This document shows, in pieces, positions 6,495-12,605 of a stretch of DNA of 12,605 nucleotides. The DNA comes from Candidatus Bathyarchaeota archaeon (GTDB lineage Archaea > Thermoproteota > Bathyarchaeia > RBG-16-48-13 > GCA-020355125): contig DAOVAG010000011.1 of the NCBI GenBank assembly GCA_030671165.1, positions 1-12,605 on the forward strand, given 5' to 3'. Position 1 is the stretch's first letter; every line of letters begins with the position of its first letter. The translations under genes and the position numbers were made by a program. The notes beneath the pieces are model-generated. The model saw only the letters and a list, made by a program, of their open reading frames with translations. It searched no databases and had not been told where the DNA came from.

Positions 6495-6929
6495 TTGGGC
6501 TTTAGTAATAAGAAAATTCACGGAACGACGTGGGATGTCTACCTCTACATCGCTACCTCAAAGGAACCACAAGGAGTGAGATCAATTTGGAGAGGTTTGA
6601 AGCTTTCAAGTCCTAGTCTTGCACAGTATCATATCAACAAGCTCCGAGATCTTGAGTTAATTAAAATCACACCTGAAGGGAAATATCAGTTGAATGAGGA
6701 TGAAAAGGTTGGAGCTCTTAACAATTTTATTCGTTTAAGAGGGAGACTTATACCTAACTTACTTATTTATGGCGCTCTCCTTTTCGGGATCTTAGTATCA
6801 TACTTGTCGTTTTGGCCCTTCAGATGGGATTTTAGAGATATTGTTACATTAACTGTTTGCGTCTTCGGAATGTTTGCCTTCTTTTTTGAAGCGTATAAAC
6901 AATACCGCACTTTATCAGTTTTTAAATAG
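6495..6929 (+). CDS. Membrane-tethered winged-helix DNA-binding protein
   Basis: 144 residues in two parts. Residues 9-70 form a winged helix-turn-helix: GTTWDVYLYIATSKEP, then GVRSIWRGLKLSSPSLAQYHINKLRDLELI with the recognition helix near 40-51, and a wing at 59-67 (TPEGKYQLN). Two hydrophobic segments follow at about 86-105 and 115-134, separated by a short tryptophan-rich loop (FWPFRWDFRD), so both termini should be cytoplasmic. This is the layout of a one-component regulator held at the membrane. It lies 51 nt after the propeller gene, which suggests that the two act together. The start is TTG; GGAG (6476-6479) is about 15 nt away, longer than usual, and two ATGs (6467, 6470) begin a different short frame, so the true 5' end is uncertain. 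It converges on sucD. Confidence 0.78.
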   Translation: MGFSNKKIHGTTWDVYLYIATSKEPQGVRSIWRGLKLSSPSLAQYHINKLRDLELIKITPEGKYQLNEDEKVGALNNFIRLRGRLIPNLLIYGALLFGILVSYLSFWPFRWDFRDIVTLTVCVFGMFAFFFEAYKQYRTLSVFK

Positions 6930-6956
6930 TCTACATATAACAACATCATTTCTTGG

Positions 6957-6963
6957 AAAAAAA
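6957..6963 (-). terminator. U7 tract ending the sucCD transcript
   Basis: Seven A on the plus strand, reading U7 in the minus-strand transcript, start 10 nt after the sucD stop codon. A U-tract right behind a stop is the usual archaeal factor-light termination signal. It sits in the 43-nt gap between the convergent winged-helix and sucD genes. Confidence 0.5.
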
Positions 6964-6972
6964 GGATCCATA

Positions 6973-7824
6973 TTATTTTAGCAACCTAACAACCTCTGAT
7001 GGAAGTTGTGCAACTTTGATCCCCACACTCATAAATTTATCTATTTTCGATCTAGCCGTTCCCTTACCTGCTGAGATGATAGCTCCTGCATGTCCCATTC
7101 TCTTATCTGGTGGAGCGGTTCTTCCAGCAATATAAACAACTACGTACTTTGAATAATTTTTCAGAAAATTAGCTGCCCTTTCTTCTAAATCTCCTCCAAT
7201 CTCCCCAATAACCACGATTTTTTCTGTTCTACGATCTTTTTCAAACAATTTCAGCGCCCCAATGAAGTCTATTCCGATTACTGGATCTCCACCAATACCA
7301 AGAACCGTACTTTGACCCAGATTATTCCTAGATAATTCATTAACTATTTCATATGTTAGCGTCCCACTCCTAGAAATTATCCCCACATCTCCTTTTTTGA
7401 ATATGTGCGAAGGCATTATTCCGAGTTTACACTCATTTATTGAGATGATTCCAGGTGTATTTGGTCCAATAACGGTTAAAGCATTTTCTTTTGCTTTGTT
7501 CATTATTTCTATTGAATCGTGAATTGGAATGCCTTCAGAAATAATCACTAAATTTAAACCATTATCTAAAGCTTCAAAAGCGGCACTCTTTGCAAATCGA
7601 GCTGGAACGAAAAGAATCGAATAATCAGCAGTATTGTAGTCTTGAGCCTCCCTAACTGTATTGAAAACTGGAATACCATGAATTTCCTGTCCACCTTTCT
7701 TCGGGGTTACACCAGCTGTAATGTTAGTACCGTATTCTTTCATCAGTTTGGTGTGGAAAGAACCTTGGTGTCCAGTCGCTCCTTGAACTATAACCTTCGT
7801 TTTTTTATCTATTAAAATTGTCAT
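6973..7824 (-). CDS. sucD: Succinyl-CoA synthetase (ligase), alpha subunit
   Basis: 283 residues, the normal length for the alpha subunit. The N-terminal CoA-binding Rossmann domain carries [22 protein letters not shown] (11-32) and GVTPKKGGQ (38-46). The ligase domain has [24 protein letters not shown] (119-142), [13 protein letters not shown] (148-160), GIGGDPVIG (176-184) and GEIGG (207-211). The catalytic histidine that becomes phosphorylated is H245 in [10 protein letters not shown]. With SucC it converts succinyl-CoA, nucleoside diphosphate and phosphate to succinate, CoA and triphosphate, reversibly, in the cytoplasm. The ATG overlaps the sucC stop as ATGA, and AGGTGG (7829-7834) inside the end of sucC is a strong ribosome-binding site. 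A related ADP-forming acyl-CoA ligase is possible, but separate subunits of these sizes favour SucCD. Confidence 0.9.
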   Translation of the reverse strand: MTILIDKKTKVIVQGATGHQGSFHTKLMKEYGTNITAGVTPKKGGQEIHGIPVFNTVREAQDYNTADYSILFVPARFAKSAAFEALDNGLNLVIISEGIPIHDSIEIMNKAKENALTVIGPNTPGIISINECKLGIMPSHIFKKGDVGIISRSGTLTYEIVNELSRNNLGQSTVLGIGGDPVIGIDFIGALKLFEKDRRTEKIVVIGEIGGDLEERAANFLKNYSKYVVVYIAGRTAPPDKRMGHAGAIISAGKGTARSKIDKFMSVGIKVAQLPSEVVRLLK

Positions 7825-8897
7825 TCAACCACCTTTTTAATTGCTGATTCCATGGAATCCATACAGAAAATACCATTTTCTTCTAAAATTTTTTTTGCTT
7901 CCCCTTCATTTGTACCTATCATCCTGACTGCCATGGGAATTGTAATACCCTTCTTCTTCCTAAAATTAATGATCCCCCTCGCTATTTCGTCACACTTTGT
8001 AATCCCGCCAAATATGTTAATAATTATCTTTTTTGGGTTTTTAGTCATAGTTATTTCCAACGCCTTCTCCATCCGCTCAATTGAAGCTCCACCACCTACA
8101 TCTAAAAAATTAGCTGCTTTACCACCATAATAATCTAGGACATCTAACGTAGCCATCACTAAACCTGCGCCATTCCCGATTACCCCAATATCCCCTTCCA
8201 ATTCTACGTAATTGAGACCATACTCTGCAGCTTCAGCTTCGATTTTGATTAATTCTCTTTTCATCTTTAACTCTGGATGTCTAAACAATGAATTATCATC
8301 AATTATCATCTTAGAATCAGCTGCGATGAGTCTGCCTTTTGATTCGACTAAAGGATTAATTTCAACTAGTTCAGCATCATAATCCTTCATTATTTTATAT
8401 AAAATCTTGGCAATTAGTGCCAGTTTATCTCCACCGTGTAATTTACTCAAAGCTTCTTCAACATGCCTCTCATTGACTGGTGAGAGTTTCAATATTTTTT
8501 CAGGATGATTTTTTGAAAGATCTTCAATATCAATTCCTCCCTCTTGAGATATTAGCAAATAGACCTTTTTATCAGACCTGTCAACAATTAATGAAATGTA
8601 AAATTCTTTTTCAATATCTAATTTCTCTTCAATCAGTAGTTCTTCCACTTTCAAACCTTTAATTTTTTTACCTAAAAGTGATGAGGCAACTTCTTTTACA
8701 TTATTTTTATCAACAAATATTATTCCACCAGCTTTTTTCCTTCCTGCAACTAATATTTGTGATTTAACAACTAAATTGATTGGGAGTTTCTCCAATTTAT
8801 CCTTGAGATTATTTATATCAGAAATAACGACACCTTTGGGAATAGAGATATCATATTTTTTAAAAATAGCTTTTCCTTCATATTCTTTTAGCTTCAT
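7821..8897 (-). CDS. sucC: Succinyl-CoA synthetase (ligase), beta subunit
   Basis: 358 residues, slightly shorter than the roughly 385 of bacterial SucC. The N-terminal ATP-grasp domain begins MKLKEYEGKAIFKKYDISIPKG and has VVKSQILVAGRKKAGGI (43-59). AELVEINPLV (175-184) carries metal/nucleotide-site residues. The C-terminal domain holds GDIGVIGNGAGLVMATLDVL (235-254), GGKAANFLDVGGGAS (258-272), NIFGGITKCDEIA (294-306) and MIGTNEGEA (326-334), all typical of the family. It pairs with SucD and supplies the nucleotide site. First gene of a two-gene operon, overlapping sucD by 4 nt. AAGGA (8904-8908) lies 6 nt before the ATG. Nucleotide preference (ATP or GTP) cannot be read from the sequence by eye. 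Confidence 0.92.
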   Translation of the reverse strand: MKLKEYEGKAIFKKYDISIPKGVVISDINNLKDKLEKLPINLVVKSQILVAGRKKAGGIIFVDKNNVKEVASSLLGKKIKGLKVEELLIEEKLDIEKEFYISLIVDRSDKKVYLLISQEGGIDIEDLSKNHPEKILKLSPVNERHVEEALSKLHGGDKLALIAKILYKIMKDYDAELVEINPLVESKGRLIAADSKMIIDDNSLFRHPELKMKRELIKIEAEAAEYGLNYVELEGDIGVIGNGAGLVMATLDVLDYYGGKAANFLDVGGGASIERMEKALEITMTKNPKKIIINIFGGITKCDEIARGIINFRKKKGITIPMAVRMIGTNEGEAKKILEENGIFCMDSMESAIKKVVE

Positions 8898-8949
8898 GGA
8901 TATTCCTTCTTGAATTATTGTTTATACTCAGAATAAGTTGATAATACTT

Positions 8950-8959
8950 CTTATAAAAC
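8950..8959 (-). promoter_or_regulatory. TATA-like element of the sucCD operon
   Basis: GTTTTATAAG on the minus strand is centred about 57 nt before the sucC ATG. A start about 25 nt downstream would give a leader of about 30 nt, long enough to contain the AAGGA ribosome-binding site actually seen. Assigned from spacing and composition. Confidence 0.4.
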
Positions 8960-9177
8960 TATAATGAAGATCAAATTGAATCTCCTCAAAAAAATTAACT
9001 AATTTTAGACATTATGTTTTCTATTTTAATTTGATCAATAGAACAACATCATTATTACCCGTGTTTAGTAACAGCGCGTTCTATCCTCGGATATACATAC
9101 ATTACACTTCAATTAATCATTCAAGTTTATTCAAAATGATAATCTGATCTTATAAGATTCCATCTTTTTCCACTTTT

Positions 9178-11148
9178 TTACATCCTTTCAAGAGCTTCTA
9201 TACCCAGTAGTTTCAATGAGTTTCGCAATACTATTTTCACAGCATTAACCATAGCAAGCCTAGCGTCCTTGAGTTTATCTTCATCAGCTTTCAGAACAGG
9301 ATAACGAGCATAGAATGAGTTAAATTTCGCAGCCAAGTCATTTGCGTACTCATTAATAATATATGGTGTAAGGTTTTCACAAGCATCTATGAAGATTTCT
9401 GGGAAGATTGCAATTTTCTTTACTATTTCCTTCTCAATATTTTCGTTTAAGAGAGCGTAGTTAGGTTGTTTTTGCTTGTTTTCAGCTTTCTTTAGGATGT
9501 TGCATGCTCTCGCGTGAGCGTATTGTATAAACGGTGCGCTATTCATCTCAAAATTTAACACTTTCTCCCATGTAAAGATCACCTGTTTCTTTGGAGCAAC
9601 CTCTGTCAGAGCATATTTTACAGCTCCAACTCCTACAGCTTCAGCAATTCTTTGTTTTAACTCAGTTGATAAATCTGGTGATCTCTTATTGACCTCTTGT
9701 TGCGCTCTCTTAACTGCTTCATTGATGATGTCATCAAAAGCCACATATCTCCCACGTCGTTTCGACATCTTATAGTCTGGTACTTTAACAAGTTCATAAG
9801 CATAGTGAATCATATCCATCACCCTTTTTGAGGAGATTAAGAGACTTAATGCTACTCGCAACTGAAGCTGTATTAGAGTTTGTTCTACTCCTATTACATT
9901 GATCACTTTATCAGCTTGCTGGAGTTTCCATAGACTATAGGCAATGTCTCTTGTTGGATAAAGACTAGTTCCATCAGAACGAATAAGGACAAGGGGAGGA
10001 ATTTCATGTTTCTTTGAGACATTAAAAAGAGTTTTAAGATTCATCTCCTCTGCAATTTCATCAATTTTTAATAACGCTGTCTCATTAGTCGAGGAGAAGT
10101 AAGGCGATGTTTTTAGTTTATCAATAATTTCCGATACTGATCCATTCCATACTAAATTACTTTCCCAATCCCAAGAATCCCAATGAATCCCCACTCTAGA
10201 ATAAGTTTCCCTATACGCTCTCAACCATATCTCAACGACTCTTCTAACTAAACTCTTTGTCTCTATTTTTTCCATCTCATAAAAACGCATAATTTCTGCA
10301 ATATTATCTTGAGGTGAATGATCCTTTTTAATCGCACGATGTATAGTATTAAAGAGGATCTTATCTCTTTCATAAAGGTCAGCAGCAGCAGCAACCCAAT
10401 CATCCAACTTAATTTGAACTCTATTTTTTTCTTCGATTGGGACTTCTTTTAGTTGCTTCTTCAATTCATGAATCTCAAGAATAGAATTCGTGATAGCGTA
10501 GATAAGACCTATCCAATGATCAGCTTTTCCCTTAGGTTTAGGTTGATCAATCATCTTATAACCATAAACAAGTACGGCGATTTGCTTACCTACATCATCA
10601 ATATAGAAATGTGTGTTTACTTTATGTCCTCTGGCCCTAAGAAGGCGAGATATTGAATCACCAAGAATTGAATTCCTAGCAGTTCCAACATGGATTGGTC
10701 CAGCGGGATTTACGCTTGTATGTTCAACTATGATCTTTTTGGGAATATCTGTTTTTACATATCCATAAGAAGAGTTGAGAATAAGTGCTGATTCTATCGC
10801 CAGTTTTGAAAGTTTTTCATAGTCAACATAAAAATTGATATATCCACCTCCAGCAACTTCAACTTTCGTGATCATAGAAGCTTTTGATAAATCGCTATTA
10901 TCTACTATAACTTGAGCTAATGTATTCGGAGTTATCTTTAGTTGTTTGGAAAGTTTGAAACATAAAGAGGATGAAAGATCACCTAACTGTAATGAAGGTG
11001 GTACATCTAAATTAAAAAAAATCTTTTTAATTTCACTTTTTTTGTTTTTCTTAAATAGCTCTTTTTTGGAATTATTCCAAGCTTCCTTCAGGATGTTTTC
11101 ACATTCTTTTCTAAAAATCTCAAATGGATTCTCAGAATTATTTTTCAC
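9178..11148 (-). CDS. argS: Arginyl-tRNA synthetase
   Basis: 656-residue class I aminoacyl-tRNA synthetase charging tRNA-Arg in the cytoplasm. An N-terminal Add-1-like domain (about 1-125, with GDLSSSLCFKLSKQLK and GGGYINFYV) precedes the catalytic core. The HIGH motif appears as HVGT (153-156) in VNPAGPIHVGTARNSILGD. The arginine-pocket segment FYIDDVGKQI is at 181-190. LYPTRDIAYSLWKL (397-409) and the KMSKS motif as KMSKRRGRYV (460-469) follow. The C-terminal DALR-type helical domain (about 520-656) includes MNSAPFIQYAHARACNI. Length is within the family range (550-650). The start codon is GTG at 11148, with AGGTG 6 nt upstream and a TAG directly before it in frame, so no earlier start is possible. 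Single gene, divergent from the acyl-CoA dehydrogenase across a 151-nt gap. Confidence 0.95.
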   Translation of the reverse strand: MKNNSENPFEIFRKECENILKEAWNNSKKELFKKNKKSEIKKIFFNLDVPPSLQLGDLSSSLCFKLSKQLKITPNTLAQVIVDNSDLSKASMITKVEVAGGGYINFYVDYEKLSKLAIESALILNSSYGYVKTDIPKKIIVEHTSVNPAGPIHVGTARNSILGDSISRLLRARGHKVNTHFYIDDVGKQIAVLVYGYKMIDQPKPKGKADHWIGLIYAITNSILEIHELKKQLKEVPIEEKNRVQIKLDDWVAAAADLYERDKILFNTIHRAIKKDHSPQDNIAEIMRFYEMEKIETKSLVRRVVEIWLRAYRETYSRVGIHWDSWDWESNLVWNGSVSEIIDKLKTSPYFSSTNETALLKIDEIAEEMNLKTLFNVSKKHEIPPLVLIRSDGTSLYPTRDIAYSLWKLQQADKVINVIGVEQTLIQLQLRVALSLLISSKRVMDMIHYAYELVKVPDYKMSKRRGRYVAFDDIINEAVKRAQQEVNKRSPDLSTELKQRIAEAVGVGAVKYALTEVAPKKQVIFTWEKVLNFEMNSAPFIQYAHARACNILKKAENKQKQPNYALLNENIEKEIVKKIAIFPEIFIDACENLTPYIINEYANDLAAKFNSFYARYPVLKADEDKLKDARLAMVNAVKIVLRNSLKLLGIEALERM

Positions 11149-11263
11149 TATTTACACCTACTCCCTATGATAGATTCTCTATTAATTTGAGATAAATGTT
11201 TACTTAAATTTTGTTTAAGATTGATTATTTAATGAGATGAAAAGAAGAAACTTTTGAATTTAA

Positions 11264-11275
11264 TGCATAAATAAT
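11264..11275 (+). promoter_or_regulatory. TATA-like element of the acyl-CoA dehydrogenase gene
   Basis: TGCATAAATAAT is centred about 30 nt before the ATG at 11300, predicting transcription from near 11295 and a leader of about 5 nt. No ribosome-binding sequence precedes the ATG, consistent with a nearly leaderless message. The shared gap with argS must also hold the argS promoter, perhaps the AT-rich block near 11190-11200. Confidence 0.4.
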
Positions 11276-11299
11276 TATAGCAAATATAATAATAACTAG

Positions 11300-12466
11300 A
11301 TGAAGGGAAATTCTTTGGAGTTTAAATTAAGTGAAGAACAGTTAGATATTAAACGTGCCGTTAGGGAATTTTGTGAAAATGAATTTGATCCAGAATTAGC
11401 GTTAGAACTTGATAAACAAGAAAAGTATCCAATGGAGATCTATAAAAAAGCTGCAAAACTTGGATTTACAAGCCTTTTCATTCCCGAGCAATATGGGGGA
11501 CAAGGGTACGGTTACGTCGAAGCAAGTCTAGCTATGGAAGAAATGTGTAGAGCAGATTCATCCCTGGGTATTGCAACACTGATCGGTTTATTTGGAAGTG
11601 ATCTAATCCTTTACCATGGAACCGAAGAACAAAAGAAAAAATATATTCCACCGCTAAGTCGTGGAGAATACATATCAGCTGCTGCTTTTACTGAACCATC
11701 TCGTGGAAGCGACATAACTAAAATGGATACTATTGCAAGAAAATATGGCGATGAATGGTGGTTAAATGGAACAAAAACATTCATAACTAATGCACCAATA
11801 GCTGATTTCATAATAGTCCTTTGTCAAACAGATACTAAAGTGAGACCTACATATAGAGGCCAAACATTATTTATCGTCGAGAAGGGAACACCTGGACTAG
11901 ATGTTTTAGACCAGAAGAATAAGATGGGTATCAGATGTACTTCAACGGGAGAAGTCTCGCTCAGTGACGTTAAGGTAACTGATACAGAGATATTGGGTGA
12001 ATTGAACAGGGGATTTTACCATTCTATGTGGTTCTTTGACATCAGTAGAATTGTAGTTGCAGCTCAAGCGGTTGGAACAGCTCAAGGAGCATTCGAAATA
12101 GCTTTCAAATACGCAAAACAAAGAGAAGCATTTGGACAACCAATCATGCAATTCCAACAAATAGGATGCAAACTCGCAGAAGTAGCCACAGAAATCGAGG
12201 CAGCTCGACTATTAGTCTATAAAGCAGCATGGACTGTTGACCAAGGATCTATGGATCCAATGTTAACTTCTATGGCAAAACTTTACGCTAGTAAGATAGC
12301 TGTTAAAGCAGCTAATGTGGCAATTCAAACATTAGGAGGATACGGATATATGCGTGAATATAAGGTTGAAAAATTCTTTAGAGATGCAAAAATAACTGAG
12401 ATCTATGAAGGAACATCTGAAATTCAAAGGTTAACTATTCTCAGATATCTATTGAGGATGTTCTAA
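11300..12466 (+). CDS. Acyl-CoA dehydrogenase (FAD-dependent)
   Basis: 388 residues, full length for the family. It oxidises acyl-CoA to trans-2-enoyl-CoA, passing electrons to an electron-transfer flavoprotein or similar. The N-terminal helical domain begins with FKLSEEQLDIKRAVREF. The middle beta domain has AAAFTEPSRGSDI (127-139) and WWLNGTKTFITNAP (153-166), the flavin/substrate signature. The C-terminal domain has KQREAFGQPIMQFQ (273-286), IQTLGGYGYMREYKVEKFFRDAKI (342-365) and IYEGTSEIQR (368-377), in which E370 is at the position of the catalytic base of short/medium-chain and butyryl-type enzymes. Chain-length preference is not clear. The next gene begins 41 nt later and is an enoyl-CoA hydratase, giving two consecutive beta-oxidation steps. 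The ATG is preferred over a TTG at codon 6, because the promoter spacing fits a leaderless message. Confidence 0.93.
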   Translation: MKGNSLEFKLSEEQLDIKRAVREFCENEFDPELALELDKQEKYPMEIYKKAAKLGFTSLFIPEQYGGQGYGYVEASLAMEEMCRADSSLGIATLIGLFGSDLILYHGTEEQKKKYIPPLSRGEYISAAAFTEPSRGSDITKMDTIARKYGDEWWLNGTKTFITNAPIADFIIVLCQTDTKVRPTYRGQTLFIVEKGTPGLDVLDQKNKMGIRCTSTGEVSLSDVKVTDTEILGELNRGFYHSMWFFDISRIVVAAQAVGTAQGAFEIAFKYAKQREAFGQPIMQFQQIGCKLAEVATEIEAARLLVYKAAWTVDQGSMDPMLTSMAKLYASKIAVKAANVAIQTLGGYGYMREYKVEKFFRDAKITEIYEGTSEIQRLTILRYLLRMF

Positions 12467-12496
12467 TTGAAGAAAAAAATCATAAATCTATTAAAT

Positions 12497-12500
12497 GGAG
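12497..12500 (+). promoter_or_regulatory. Ribosome-binding site of the hydratase gene
   Basis: GGAG lies 7 nt before the ATG at 12508. The presence of a ribosome-binding site here, but not before the acyl-CoA dehydrogenase, fits an internal cistron of an operon. Confidence 0.6.
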
Positions 12501-12507
12501 TTTAAAC

Positions 12508-12605
12508 ATGTCTAAACAGTATGAAACTATAAAAATTGAGAGAGAAAAGAGTGTAGTTCACATAACATTAAACAGACCACATAGATTAAACGCATTCAAC
12601 GATAC
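12508..12605 (+). CDS. Enoyl-CoA hydratase/isomerase (crotonase family), N-terminal fragment
   Basis: Only the first 32 codons are in the window; the gene continues past the edge. The visible residues, MSKQYETIKIEREKSVVHITLNRPHRLNAFND, carry the typical crotonase opening: a charged strand, then VVHITLNRP followed by RLNAF, which leads into the first helix of the CoA-binding fold. In beta-oxidation the enzyme hydrates trans-2-enoyl-CoA, the product of the enzyme encoded just upstream. The catalytic glutamates and oxyanion hole lie outside the window, so hydratase versus isomerase or another crotonase activity cannot be decided. Confidence 0.82.
   Translation, partial: MSKQYETIKIEREKSVVHITLNRPHRLNAFND

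Noticed and set aside
7852..8130. 92-codon plus-strand frame inside sucC
   Set aside because: Antisense shadow of conserved sucC motifs; the hydrophobic content arises from the reverse complement of the glycine/alanine/isoleucine-rich region.
8969..9036. 9-bp inverted repeat GATCAAATT / AATTTGATC between sucC and argS
   Set aside because: The arms are separated by about 50 nt and are low-complexity; this is expected by chance in AT-rich sequence.

Overview
This 12.6 kb window is AT-rich chromosomal DNA that reads as archaeal. The evidence is an SRP (7S) RNA with an archaeal-type Alu domain (helices 3 and 4 with complementary loops), a serine tRNA whose T-loop is split by a 29-nt intron with a perfect bulge-helix-bulge motif, BRE/TATA-like promoters close to start codons (several genes look leaderless or short-leadered), and a family of secreted beta-propeller proteins paired with a membrane-tethered winged-helix regulator. 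The exact lineage cannot be fixed from the sequence. A CooC-type nickel ATPase (hinting at CO dehydrogenase/acetyl-CoA synthase) together with acyl-CoA dehydrogenase and enoyl-CoA hydratase would fit an anaerobic, low-GC lineage such as some Asgard or Bathyarchaeia-like archaea, but this is only inference.

Layout: 1-637 is AT-rich with no recognisable gene. 638-1426 (minus) is a CooC/MinD-family ATPase with a CxC metal motif. 1561-1890 (minus) is the SRP RNA with its own BRE/TATA. 2000-2122 (plus) is a tentative 40-residue membrane peptide. 2171-2287 (plus) is intron-containing tRNA-Ser(GCT). 2288-2883 is mostly non-coding, with one doubtful small ORF on the minus strand. 2884-4263 (plus) is a MATE-family multidrug/Na+ efflux transporter. 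4480-4511 holds a perfect 14-bp dyad just upstream of 4551-6443 (plus), a membrane-anchored extracytoplasmic beta-propeller protein, followed by 6495-6929 (plus), a winged-helix protein with two transmembrane segments. 6973-8897 (minus) is a translationally coupled sucC-sucD pair. 9178-11148 (minus) is arginyl-tRNA synthetase. 11300-12466 (plus) is acyl-CoA dehydrogenase, followed by the start of an enoyl-CoA hydratase (12508 to the window end).

How the genes may work together: the acyl-CoA dehydrogenase and hydratase are consecutive beta-oxidation steps and probably an operon. SucCD makes or uses succinyl-CoA with nucleotide triphosphate exchange. SRP RNA, tRNA-Ser and ArgRS are housekeeping translation/targeting genes. 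The most interesting part is the 4480-6929 block. An outward-facing propeller, a membrane-bound DNA-binding protein and a perfect palindrome at the promoter together look like a compact one-operon transmembrane signalling module. This is a hypothesis built from architecture and position; no ligand or target is visible.
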